From: Nannocystis exedens
GTDB lineage: Bacteria > Myxococcota_A > Polyangia > Nannocystales > Nannocystaceae
DNA length: 64,000 nt
Direction: 5' to 3'
Assembly: GCF_002343915.1 (NCBI RefSeq)
Contig: NZ_NETK01000001.1
Span: forward strand, 11,184,001-11,248,000
Shown one piece after another: positions 16,248 to 23,705 of the stretch. The notes under the pieces are model-generated. The model saw only the letters and a list, made by a program, of their open reading frames with translations. It ran no database searches and was not told the DNA's origin. The position numbers and the translations under genes are program-made. Each line of letters starts with the position of its first letter. Position 1 is the first letter of the stretch.

Positions 16248-16970
16248 ATGTCCGCCTCTCGCCCGCTGCCCCCCGCCGTCTCCGCCGCCATGAGCCGCCG
16301 CGACTTCCTCGCCCGCGCCGCCAGCGGCACCGTCGTCGCCGCGATGGGCGGCGGCATGCTGTGGGTGCTGAGCGACCGCCTCACGCGCGAGGCCAAGGCG
16401 ATGAGCCTCGCCGACGGCCGCCCGCGCCTCCCGCCCGGCCAGCGCGTGCTCGAGGCCTTGCGGCCGATGGGCGGCGTGCCCGGCTCGCCGAGCCCCGCCG
16501 ACGTCAAGATCAAGGTCTACGGCGAGGTCGAGAAGCCGTTCGAGCTCGACTGGAACGGCCTGCTCGCCGAGCCGCAGACCGAGCTCGAGCTCGACGTCCA
16601 CTGCGTCACCGGCTGGTCGCTGCTCGGCGCGGCGTGGAAGGGCGTGCGCGTCAGCCACCTGGCCGAAAAGGCAGGTCTCAAGAAGACCGCGCGCCACGTC
16701 GTGTTCGAGGGCGCCCACGGCTACACCGCCAACGTCCTGCTGGCCGAGGCGCTCGCGCCGGACGTCCTGGTCGCCCACCGCCACGCCGGCAAGCCGCTCG
16801 CGCGCCCGCACGGCAGCCCGGTCCGCGCCGTCGTGCCCGGCCTCTACTTCTGGAAGAGCACCAAGTGGCTGACCGGCATCAAGTTCGTCGCCCGAGACGA
16901 GCCCGGCTACTGGGAGACCCGCGGGTATCACAACCACGCCGACCCGTGGAAGGAAGAGCGCTATGCCTGA
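16248..16970 (+). CDS. Periplasmic molybdopterin (sulfite-oxidase-fold) oxidoreductase
   Basis: 240 residues from ATG 16248 with GGAAGG upstream. A twin-arginine signal (SRRDFLARA, about residues 16-24) is followed by a hydrophobic segment. The remainder has the SUOX/MsrP fold, with the molybdenum-ligand Cys in LDVHCVTGWS (near residue 121), then ARPHGSPVRAVVPGLYFWKS and a C-terminal YWETRGYHNHADPW. It should be exported folded with Moco and act as a periplasmic reductase or oxidase, as MsrP does for methionine sulfoxide. It overlaps the membrane-partner gene, which probably supplies electrons. Confidence 0.9.
   Translation: MSASRPLPPAVSAAMSRRDFLARAASGTVVAAMGGGMLWVLSDRLTREAKAMSLADGRPRLPPGQRVLEALRPMGGVPGSPSPADVKIKVYGEVEKPFELDWNGLLAEPQTELELDVHCVTGWSLLGAAWKGVRVSHLAEKAGLKKTARHVVFEGAHGYTANVLLAEALAPDVLVAHRHAGKPLARPHGSPVRAVVPGLYFWKSTKWLTGIKFVARDEPGYWETRGYHNHADPWKEERYA
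16658..16675. repeat. CMTG 14-bp repeat, one step
   Basis: CCTG at 16658 and CAGG at 16672 with decayed arms, inside the Moco oxidoreductase gene. Confidence 0.5.
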
Positions 16971-17544
16971 GCCCGAGCGCCGGCGCCCGGCTCGCTGGCG
17001 CCCCTGGCTGCGCGCCCTCCACCGCGACATCGGCTACGTCGTTGTCGGCCTCACCTTCGTCTACGCGCTGTCGGGCCTCGCGGTCAACCACATCGCCGAC
17101 TGGGACCCGAACTTCCACAACTACGAGGCGCGCCACCAGGTCGCCGTGCCGCTGCCCGAGGACGACCGCGCCGCCGCCGACAGGGTGCTCGCCGAGCTGG
17201 CGATCACGAGCCCGCCGACCGAGGTCTACCGCAGCGACGCCCGCGAGCTGTCGATCCTCCTCGAGGGCAGCACCCTCCACGTCGACCTCGACAGCGGCGC
17301 CGTCCTCGAAGACGGCCAGCGCCCGCGCCTGGTGCTGCGGGTCGCCAACTGGCTCCACCTGAACCGCGGCAAGAAGGCCTGGACCTACATCGCCGACGGC
17401 TACGCCGTGTTCCTGCTGTTCCTCGCCGCCTCGGGCCTGTTCATGCTGCCCGGCCGCAAGGGCCTGGTCGGCCGCGGCGGCGTGCTCGTCCTGCTCGGGA
17501 TCGCCGTCCCCGTGCTGTACGTGACCCTGTCCGGCGGGCCATGA
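16963..17544 (+). CDS. PepSY-associated transmembrane protein
   Basis: 193 residues from ATG 16963, overlapping the end of the oxidoreductase gene by eight bases. Layout of a PepSY-TM protein: basic cytoplasmic N-terminus, transmembrane segment with conserved His (LHRDIGYVVVGLTFVYALSG), a periplasmic beta-rich PepSY-like domain (about residues 45-125), WLHLNRGKKAWTYIAD, and two further transmembrane segments. The His residues at membrane edges could ligate haem, so I infer the electron-donating partner of the Moco enzyme, in the place MsrQ occupies beside MsrP. This is not a MsrQ homologue by sequence. Confidence 0.8.
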   Translation: MPEPERRRPARWRPWLRALHRDIGYVVVGLTFVYALSGLAVNHIADWDPNFHNYEARHQVAVPLPEDDRAAADRVLAELAITSPPTEVYRSDARELSILLEGSTLHVDLDSGAVLEDGQRPRLVLRVANWLHLNRGKKAWTYIADGYAVFLLFLAASGLFMLPGRKGLVGRGGVLVLLGIAVPVLYVTLSGGP

Positions 17545-17599
17545 CCTCGAAAACATGCCCGTTCGGACATGCGCCAAAGGGCATGCCCGAACGGGCATG
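17526..17599. repeat. CMTG 14-bp repeat array, five steps
   Basis: CCTG 17526 and CATG at 17540, 17554, 17568, 17582 and 17596, all 14 bp apart. It starts inside the last codons of the PepSY-TM gene and fills the gap to the convergent hydrolase gene. It holds two copies of the perfect palindrome GGGCATGCCC (17579-17588 and 17593-17602) separated by GAAC, so the transcript could fold strongly and might serve as a bidirectional 3' end. Confidence 0.85.
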
Positions 17600-17659
17600 C
17601 CCTGAAGTTCTTCCCGCGACCACGGCCGCGAGCGCAGCGCCGACGGGCGCTGCCCCCGC

Positions 17660-18442
17660 CTACTGCAGCCGCTCGCGCAGGAACGACAGCGTGCGCTGCA
17701 GCGCCTGCTCGGTCGGGTGACCGGTCTCGCGCACGAGGTCGACCGTCAGCACGCTGTGGGCCGAAGGCTTGATCCCGTGGGCGTTGCCGGGCCCGGAGTC
17801 GATCTCGATCGCCTCGAAGCCCTCCTTGAGCTCACGCTTGAGCGTCTCGAACCGCTCGCGCGGGACCTTGCCGTCGTGGGTGAAGCACAGGCCGAGCACC
17901 TTGAGGCCCTCGTCCTTGACGCGGCGCTTGACCGTGGCGAGCTCATCCGGCGCGATCGCCAGCTGGCCGCGGCGGGCCTTGCCGACCGGCAGCGGCAGCG
18001 CCGGCTGCGACATCACCGGCGCCATCAGCGACGGCTCGACCGCCATCGACAGCGCGAAGTTGCCGGTCAGGCACATGCCGATCGCGCCGACGCCCTTGCC
18101 GCCGAGCTCCTTGTGCAGCGCGCGGGCCAGGCCGCGGAGCCAGTTGGTGATCGGGCTCGACTCGTTGCCGGCGAGCAGCTTGAACTCCTTGCTCACGCAC
18201 AGCTTGAGCATCGTACTGGCGAGGTAGCCGCCGGACACCGGCTTCATCGGCTCGCCGAACAGGTCGGGCAGGACCACGGTGAAGCCCGCGTCGGCGACCA
18301 GGTTGGCGAACGCGACCACCGCCTCGTGGATGCCGGGGACCTCGGTGATGATGACGACGCCCGGGCCACGCCCGCGCCGATAGACCGTCTTGGTGACGCC
18401 CTCGTGGGTGAACTCCGATGCGCTGTAGCCCTGGATCGACAT
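17660..18442 (-). CDS. Dienelactone-hydrolase-family protein
   Basis: 260 residues from ATG 18442. An alpha/beta-hydrolase of the DLH group: strand-turn VVIITEVPGIHEA, then nucleophile elbow GAIGMCLTGNFAL with Cys in place of Ser, as in dienelactone hydrolase, and a C-terminal GNAHGIKPSAHSV carrying the candidate His. The acid is probably in LGLCFTHDGKVP. The substrate is unknown; the monooxygenase at 18888-20450 could make this part of aromatic-compound breakdown, but the two are not in one operon. It is divergent from the small membrane protein gene at 18519. Confidence 0.88.
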   Translation of the reverse strand: MSIQGYSASEFTHEGVTKTVYRRGRGPGVVIITEVPGIHEAVVAFANLVADAGFTVVLPDLFGEPMKPVSGGYLASTMLKLCVSKEFKLLAGNESSPITNWLRGLARALHKELGGKGVGAIGMCLTGNFALSMAVEPSLMAPVMSQPALPLPVGKARRGQLAIAPDELATVKRRVKDEGLKVLGLCFTHDGKVPRERFETLKRELKEGFEAIEIDSGPGNAHGIKPSAHSVLTVDLVRETGHPTEQALQRTLSFLRERLQ

Positions 18443-18518
18443 CGGCGCGAGTGTATCAGCCTTCGGGCCGGCGCGAGCTTGTCAAATCGCGCAGAGGCGT
18501 GCGAGGCTCGGCGCCGCC

Positions 18519-18881
18519 GTGTCCTACGAGCTCTTCCTGGTCCTCCACATCTTCGGCATCGTCCTCCTCTTTATGGGCCTCGGCGGCCTCGCGTTCCATG
18601 GCATCGCCGGCGGAACACGCGAGACCAACCCCGCGCGCGGCCTCGTCGCTGCCACGCACGGCGTCGGAACGTTGCTCATCGTCGCGGCCGGCTTCGGCAT
18701 GCTCGGCGTGAAGTACGGCGGGGCCATGCCGGGCTGGGTTCACCCCAAGCTGCTCGCGTGGATCTGCCTCGCGGCCGCTCCGGCCCTCGTGGCCCGCAAG
18801 CCCGGCGCCGGTCGCGTGTTGTGGTTCGTCGCGCCGCTGCTCGGCCTCCTCGCCGCCTACTTCGGCCTCAACCACAAGTGA
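18519..18881 (+). CDS. Small four-helix membrane protein
   Basis: 120 residues from GTG 18519. Four hydrophobic segments are evident (about residues 4-26, 45-66, 75-92, 98-117), separated by short loops, with a His in the first (VLHIFGIVLLFMGLGG) and further His residues near helix ends (ATHGVG, WVHPKL). This resembles small haem- or quinone-associated membrane proteins of the CopD/DUF2269 kind, without a motif that decides it. It ends six bases before the convergent stop of the FAD monooxygenase gene. Confidence 0.7.
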   Translation: MSYELFLVLHIFGIVLLFMGLGGLAFHGIAGGTRETNPARGLVAATHGVGTLLIVAAGFGMLGVKYGGAMPGWVHPKLLAWICLAAAPALVARKPGAGRVLWFVAPLLGLLAAYFGLNHK

Positions 18882-18887
18882 CGCGCG

Positions 18888-20450
18888 CTAGAACCAGCGC
18901 GCCGCGTAAGCCCGCAGCACCTCGAGGCGAGCCAGCGGCGCGCGCACGGCGATGTGTCCGTCGGGCCTGAGCAGCACGAGCTCAGGCGCGCGCACTCTCC
19001 ACCCGCGGACCACTGCGCCTGAACGATCGCCGAGGGTCTCCGCGTCGCCTGTACCCAGGACCAGGTCGCGAACCACCAGCGACCGTCCCCACCTCTCCGC
19101 CAGCTCCTGACCCGCGCTCGTCAGCGCCGGCGAGCGCGACGATCCGTGCATGAGCAAGAGCGTCAGCTTCGCCTCGCTCGCCACCAGCGCGTGCAGCGAT
19201 ATCGTCGTGTCGCCGGCGCTGAGAGTCGCCGCCGGCGCTCGCTCGCCGGCCTGCGGCGACGGACGCGGCCACCGGCGGGCATCGAGCACCGCCGTCGACC
19301 GGCGATACGACACGCCCGTCTGCGACATGCGCCGCACCAGTCGCTGCTGCAGCGCGCGCGACCGCAGCACCGTGCCGACGATCAGCTTGCGGAGCACCAT
19401 CGTCCGCCGACTCGTCGCCCCGCGGAACAGGCGATCGGTCAGCTCGAGCGTCTGTTTCGCCACCGGCAACCGCTCCGCGTCGTACGTCGCCAGCAGCTCC
19501 GGCTTCGCCGCGCCGCGCGCCACCATCGCCAGCTTCCACGCCAGGTTGAAGGCGTCCTGGATCCCCGTGTTCATCCCCTGCCCGCCCGCGGGGCTGTGAA
19601 TGTGCGCCGCGTCGCCGGCGAGGAACACCGAGCCCACCGCCATCCGCGGCACCATGCGGTGGTGCAGGCGGAACCGCAGGATCCACTCCGGGTCGTGCAG
19701 CACCGCCCCGGGCACCAGCTCGTCGGCCAGCTTCTGAAACATCTCGAGCGTCGGCTCGGGCGCGTGCCCCTCGCCGCCCATGGCGATGATGCGATAGCGA
19801 TCGCGCGGCAACGGAGCGAACACCACCAACCCCGCGGACCGCAGGAACCCGTAACCGACGCCCGGCGGGCGATCCCAGCGGATCTTCAGATCTGCCTGAT
19901 CGAACATGTCCTCATAGGCAGAGCCTTCGAACGGCAGGCTCAGGCCGCGACGCACCACGCTGTGGGCGCCGTCGCAGCCGACCAGCCAGCGCGCCGTCAC
20001 CGTCTCGGTGCGACCGTCCTCGCCGCCGATCGTCGCCACCACCTGTGAGCCCTCGTCGCGGAACGACAGCAGCCGCAGCCCGCGCTCGACGGCCCCGCCG
20101 AGGCGCCCCAGGTGCTCGGCCAGGATCCGCTCCGTCGCGCTCTGGTCGAGGAACACCGGGGTCGGCACGTCGGGCCCGAACCGCTTCACGTCCAGCGTGC
20201 CCAGCAGCTGCTTCTCGAAGTACAGCTGCACCGCCATCAGCGCCTGCGCCTCGGCCTCGACCGCCGCGCGCAGCCCCATCGCCTCGAACACCTCGCGCGT
20301 GCGCGCGTGAACGACCAGCGCCTTGGAGTGCTCGGTCGTGCGCGGCGCGGGATCGACCACCCGCACCTTCAACCCGTACCGCCGCAGTTCGCACGCCATC
20401 GTCAAGCCCGTGGGCCCTGCCCCCGCCACCAGCACATCGATCGACTCCAT
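18888..20450 (-). CDS. FAD-dependent aromatic-type monooxygenase
   Basis: 520 residues from ATG 20450. Class A flavoprotein hydroxylase: N-terminal FAD-binding VLVAGAGPTGLTMACELRRYG, the mid-region VGCDGAHSVVRR (DG motif) and the second FAD motif VFLAGDAAHIHSPAGGQGMN. The C-terminal about 130 residues form a thioredoxin-like cap as in phenol 2-monooxygenase/PheA and MhpA relatives. Such enzymes hydroxylate phenols or polyketide aromatics with NAD(P)H. It is divergently transcribed from a TetR regulator across a 92-base gap holding two identical operators, so it is almost certainly the regulated gene. A weak CMTG copy lies at 19048. Confidence 0.92.
   Translation of the reverse strand: MESIDVLVAGAGPTGLTMACELRRYGLKVRVVDPAPRTTEHSKALVVHARTREVFEAMGLRAAVEAEAQALMAVQLYFEKQLLGTLDVKRFGPDVPTPVFLDQSATERILAEHLGRLGGAVERGLRLLSFRDEGSQVVATIGGEDGRTETVTARWLVGCDGAHSVVRRGLSLPFEGSAYEDMFDQADLKIRWDRPPGVGYGFLRSAGLVVFAPLPRDRYRIIAMGGEGHAPEPTLEMFQKLADELVPGAVLHDPEWILRFRLHHRMVPRMAVGSVFLAGDAAHIHSPAGGQGMNTGIQDAFNLAWKLAMVARGAAKPELLATYDAERLPVAKQTLELTDRLFRGATSRRTMVLRKLIVGTVLRSRALQQRLVRRMSQTGVSYRRSTAVLDARRWPRPSPQAGERAPAATLSAGDTTISLHALVASEAKLTLLLMHGSSRSPALTSAGQELAERWGRSLVVRDLVLGTGDAETLGDRSGAVVRGWRVRAPELVLLRPDGHIAVRAPLARLEVLRAYAARWF
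19048..19065. repeat. CMTG 14-bp repeat, one step
   Basis: CCTG at 19048 and CAGG at 19062, in the C-terminal part of the monooxygenase gene; a divergent copy. Confidence 0.45.
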
Positions 20451-20461
20451 CGCTCCGCTCC

Positions 20462-20481
20462 TGCAAGTGAGTGCTCACTCA
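20462..20481. promoter_or_regulatory. TetR operator 1
   Basis: The 14-base palindrome TGAGTG-CT-CACTCA (20468-20481) preceded by TGCAAG. An identical 20-base copy lies 43 bp downstream. It is 18 bases from the monooxygenase start codon, placed to block that gene. The form is typical of TetR-family operators. Confidence 0.8.
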
Positions 20482-20504
20482 CCGTGCCACGGCCTCCTGC
20501 CAGT

Positions 20505-20524
20505 TGCAAGTGAGTGCTCACTCA
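20505..20524. promoter_or_regulatory. TetR operator 2
   Basis: Second identical copy of TGCAAG plus TGAGTGCTCACTCA (palindrome at 20511-20524), 18 bases before the TetR start codon. The 43-bp centre spacing is close to four helical turns, so two dimers could bind one face of the DNA. It suggests autoregulation together with control of the monooxygenase. Confidence 0.8.
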
Positions 20525-20542
20525 GGCCATCCTTTCCGGGTC

Positions 20543-21166
20543 ATGGCCACGCGCGAAGACGATCCTGAGCCGGTGCGCGGCGTCGAGCGCATCGTCCGCG
20601 CCGCGATCGAAGTGATCGCGGAGCGCGGCTTTCGAGGCGCCGCGACCAGCGAGATCGCCCGGCGAGCGGGGGTCGCCGAGGGCACGATCTTCCGCCACTT
20701 CAAGACCAAGCAGCTGCTGCTCGACCACATCCTCGAGCCGTTCGTCGAGCGGGTGCTCGCGCCGATCGCCTTCCGCGACCTGCACCGGTTGATCGACACC
20801 GACTACCCGGACTTCGCCGACTTCCTGCGGGCCTTCGCCCACAACCGGCTCTCGGTCGCGCGCGAGCACGTGCCGGCGCTGCGGATCTTCTTGCAGGAGG
20901 TCCCGCTCAGCGCGGAGCTGCGGGCGATGGTGTTCCGCCACATCGGTTGCCACGTCTTCCCCGAGCTGCTGGCCGTCATCCGCAAGTACCAGGCGCGCGG
21001 GCAGATCCGGAACGACCCGCCCGAGACCGTCCTGCGGATCCTCATGAGCGCGCTCGGCGGCTACATCATCACGCGCCTGGCGATCCTCCCCGACTACCCG
21101 TGGGACGACGACCTCGAGATCGAGCGCACGATCCGCGTGGTGGCCCGCGGCCTGCGCCCCGACTGA
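20543..21166 (+). CDS. TetR/AcrR-family repressor
   Basis: 207 residues from ATG 20543; the frame is open back to 20471 but that part covers the operator. The N-terminal HTH is clear: VRAAIEVIAERGFRGAATSE, then IARRAGVAEGTIFRHFKTKQ. The C-terminal ligand domain is of the TetR_C type with an IIT...L helix near the end. Divergent from the FAD monooxygenase with two identical palindromes between them, so it should repress both until a ligand, perhaps the aromatic substrate, binds. Confidence 0.93.
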   Translation: MATREDDPEPVRGVERIVRAAIEVIAERGFRGAATSEIARRAGVAEGTIFRHFKTKQLLLDHILEPFVERVLAPIAFRDLHRLIDTDYPDFADFLRAFAHNRLSVAREHVPALRIFLQEVPLSAELRAMVFRHIGCHVFPELLAVIRKYQARGQIRNDPPETVLRILMSALGGYIITRLAILPDYPWDDDLEIERTIRVVARGLRPD

Positions 21167-21711
21167 CCCGTCCTGTCGACCAGCCTCAGTGCGCCCGACA
21201 ATTCGCCGGACTCCTGCTCCGGCCCGTCGCGCTCCTGTCCTTTCGACCAGCCTCACGCACGCACCCCCGGGCCGTCGCCGGACTCCTGCGCCCGTCCGTC
21301 GGGCGTCCCGTCCTGTCGACCAGCCGCACGCGCCCCTCCGGCCCCTCGCCCTTCTCCTGCGCCCGTCGCCGCGGTCCTGTCCTGTCGACCAGCCTCACAC
21401 GCGCCCGGGGGCGTCATCGTGCTCTTGCGCCCGTCTGTCGAGGTCCTCGCCCCTCCATCAGCCTCACCCCCGCGCCGCGGAGAAGTGGCGGTGCTCCTGC
21501 GCCGGCCCGTCGCGCTCCTGTCCTTTCGACCAGCCTCGCGCACGCACTTCCCGTGGAATTCGCCGGACTCCTGCGCCCGTCCGTCGCGCTCCTGTCCTTT
21601 CGACCAGCCTCACCCACGCGCCCCGTGGACGTCGACCTGCACCTGCGTCTGCCCGTCACGCCCCAGTTCGGCCACCGGCCCCGGCGCCCGGCGGTGCTAC
21701 CCTGACGGGGC
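21167..21711. repeat. Degenerate tandem repeat, about 70-bp unit, seven copies
   Basis: The gap between the TetR and M3-peptidase genes is filled by a degenerate tandem repeat. The marker CGACCAGCCTCA or a close variant recurs at about 21177, 21244, 21317, 21386, 21454, 21527 and 21601, spacing 67-74 bp; the rest of each unit reads roughly CGCCGGACTCCTGCGCCCG then TCGCGCTCCTGTCCTTT. Units 2, 6 and 7 are the most alike. No frame stays free of stops with a plausible protein. It ends about 95 bases before the GTG start of the peptidase gene. Confidence 0.75.
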
Positions 21712-23418
21712 GTGTTCGGATCGCTCCCGCCGCCGCCGCGGCGCTACTTGCCCCCCCGCGTGCGGCTCGATCGGCTCGCCGATCTCGAGGCCTGCTACGG
21801 CGAGCTCGGTGAGCGGCCGCTGCCGGCCGACGATCCGTGGACCCTCGAGCAGTGGCTGCGCGACTGGTCGGAGCTGGAGAGCCACCTGGCCGAGGCCCGG
21901 GCGCGGCGGCAGATCGCCACCAGTTGCAGCGCCGACGACCTCGAGGCCGCGCGCGCCTGGCAAGTGCACGTCGACGTCCTGGACCCCGCTTGCAAGCCGC
22001 TGCGCCACCTCCTCGCGCGGCGGCTCGCCGAGCACCCGGCGGCGGCTCGCCTCCCGCCTGGTCACGCTTGCGCCCTCGCGGTGCTGCGCAACCAGGCCGA
22101 CCTCCACCGCCCCGCCCTCGTCCCGCTCGAGGCCGCCGAGCAGCACCTGTGCGCCGCCTACGGCCAACTGCGCGCCGGCATGCGGTTCCACTGGGACGAC
22201 GCCGACGTGTCCCTGGCCCAGGTCGAGCGCAGCGAGGACGATCCCGACCGGGCGCGGCGCGAGGCCGCCTGGCGCACCGTCGCCGCGGGTTTTCGCGCTG
22301 TCAAGCCCGAGCTCGATCACCTGTTCGACCGCCTGCTCGACAACCGCCGGGCCCAGGCCGCCGCCGCCGAGCTGCGGGACTACCGCGCCTATCGCTTCCG
22401 CCGCCTCGACCGGCTCGCCTACGGCCCCGCCGACTGCCTCGCCCTGCACGAAGCCATCGCCGCCGAGTTCGTCCCGCTCGCCGGCCGCGTCCTCCGCCGC
22501 CGCGCCGCCGCGCTCGGCCTCGACCTCCTCCGCCCGTGGGACCTCGCGGTCCTGCCCGGCGGACCGCTCGTCCCGTTCACCCGCGAGGAGGAGCTGATCG
22601 CCGGCTGCGCCCGCGCCTTCGAGGCCGTCGATCCCGAGTTCGCCCGCCAGTTCTCGCGCCTCGCCGAACATGGCCTTTTGGACCTGATGTCGAGGCCAGG
22701 TAAAGCCGCCGGCGCCTTCCAGCTCCACCTCCACGCCAGCGGCCTCCCGTTCGTGTTCGCCGGCGCCGTCGGTCGCCACGAGGACCTGCTCACCGTCTTG
22801 CACGAGAGCGGTCACGCCTTCCACGCCCTCGCCTGCGCCGGCGATCCGCTGATCTGGAACCGTCACCCGCCGATCGAGTTCTGCGAGGTCGCCGGCATGG
22901 GCATGGAGCTGCTCGCTGCGCCCCACCTGCGCGCCTTCTACGACGCCGACACCTGCGCCCGCGCCGCGCGACACCAGCTCGAGCAGCTCGTCCTCTTCCT
23001 GCCGCACGCCGCCGCCATCGACGCCTTCCAGCACTGGGTCTACACCCACCCGGACGAGGCCCGCGATCGTGCGGCCCGCGACGCCGCCTGGCTCGCGCAG
23101 CACCGGCGCCTGTGCCCGGGCGTCGACTGGAGCGGCGCCGAGGCCGACCGCGCCGCCCTGTGGCAGCGCCGCCTGCACGTGTTCGAGCTGCCCTTCTACT
23201 ACATCGAGTACGCGCTCGCCGGCCTCGGCGCCGTCCAGCTGCACCGCCGCGCCCTCGCCGAGCCGGCGGCCGCCGTCGCCGACCTCCGCCGCGCCCTCGC
23301 GCTCGGCGCCCGCGCCCGCCTCCCCGATCTGTTCGCCGCCGCCGGCCTGCACTTCGGGACAGATCGCAGCTCCGTCGGCCGGGCCGCCGCCGCCTGCCGC
23401 GAGCTCCTCGACCTGTGA
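21712..23418 (+). CDS. M3-family (oligoendopeptidase F-like) metallopeptidase
   Basis: 568 residues from GTG 21712. The zinc site LHESGHAFHALAC (HExxH with GH, near residue 364) and the downstream Glu in IEFCEVAGMGMEL are those of M3 peptidases. The upstream helical region also fits M3B/PepF, which clips short peptides in the cytoplasm; no signal peptide is visible. Two CMTG repeats (22669, 23346) lie within, the first about 40 residues before the zinc motif. The last codons and stop form the first copy of a 55-bp tandem repeat that continues into the gap. Confidence 0.88.
   Translation: MFGSLPPPPRRYLPPRVRLDRLADLEACYGELGERPLPADDPWTLEQWLRDWSELESHLAEARARRQIATSCSADDLEAARAWQVHVDVLDPACKPLRHLLARRLAEHPAAARLPPGHACALAVLRNQADLHRPALVPLEAAEQHLCAAYGQLRAGMRFHWDDADVSLAQVERSEDDPDRARREAAWRTVAAGFRAVKPELDHLFDRLLDNRRAQAAAAELRDYRAYRFRRLDRLAYGPADCLALHEAIAAEFVPLAGRVLRRRAAALGLDLLRPWDLAVLPGGPLVPFTREEELIAGCARAFEAVDPEFARQFSRLAEHGLLDLMSRPGKAAGAFQLHLHASGLPFVFAGAVGRHEDLLTVLHESGHAFHALACAGDPLIWNRHPPIEFCEVAGMGMELLAAPHLRAFYDADTCARAARHQLEQLVLFLPHAAAIDAFQHWVYTHPDEARDRAARDAAWLAQHRRLCPGVDWSGAEADRAALWQRRLHVFELPFYYIEYALAGLGAVQLHRRALAEPAAAVADLRRALALGARARLPDLFAAAGLHFGTDRSSVGRAAAACRELLDL
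22669..22700. repeat. CMTG 14-bp repeat inside peptidase gene
   Basis: CATG 22669, CCTG 22683, CAGG 22697, 14 bp apart, with TTTT in the first unit. It encodes the segment between EHGLLDLMSRPG and GKAAGAFQ ahead of the zinc motif. Confidence 0.7.
23346..23363. repeat. CMTG 14-bp repeat, one step
   Basis: CCTG 23346 and CAGA 23360 near the 3' end of the peptidase gene. Confidence 0.6.
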
Positions 23419-23705
23419 CGCGCTCGTACACCTCACGCACGATCGACAAGTCGCTGCGCTGCTCGACCGTGCCTCGGACCCGGTCGGGCCCGCGTGCGGC
23501 GAGCGCCTCGACCGTGACTCACTCGCACGCCGTCCCGCGCGCGTGAGGACCCGCGGCGCGCCTCGATCCGTGACTCCTTCCGGAGCCATCACGCACCGGT
23601 GACGGGCCGCGAAGCGCCTCGACCCGTCACTCGCTCGCCGTCACGCACAAAGGATAAGCCGCGGAGCTCCTCGCCCCGTGACTCACTCGTACGCCGTCAC
23701 GTACA
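23405..23705. repeat. Degenerate tandem repeat, about 55-bp unit, joining two gene ends
   Basis: A GTGAC-type motif, usually preceded by CTCGACC and followed by TCACTCG and a CGTCACGCAC-like tail, occurs at 23415, 23469, 23514, 23570, 23626 and 23678 (spacing 45-56 bp). The first copy contains the stop codon of the peptidase gene. The last contains the stop codon and final residues of the convergent propeller gene, read on the other strand. The copies between look like decayed duplicates of that 3' end: one still reads VTASE where the gene ends VTAYE. Confidence 0.75.

Noticed and set aside
21167..21711. Possible CRISPR array
   Set aside because: The units are about 70 bp and diverge along their whole length. 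There is no constant short repeat with unique spacers and no cas gene nearby.
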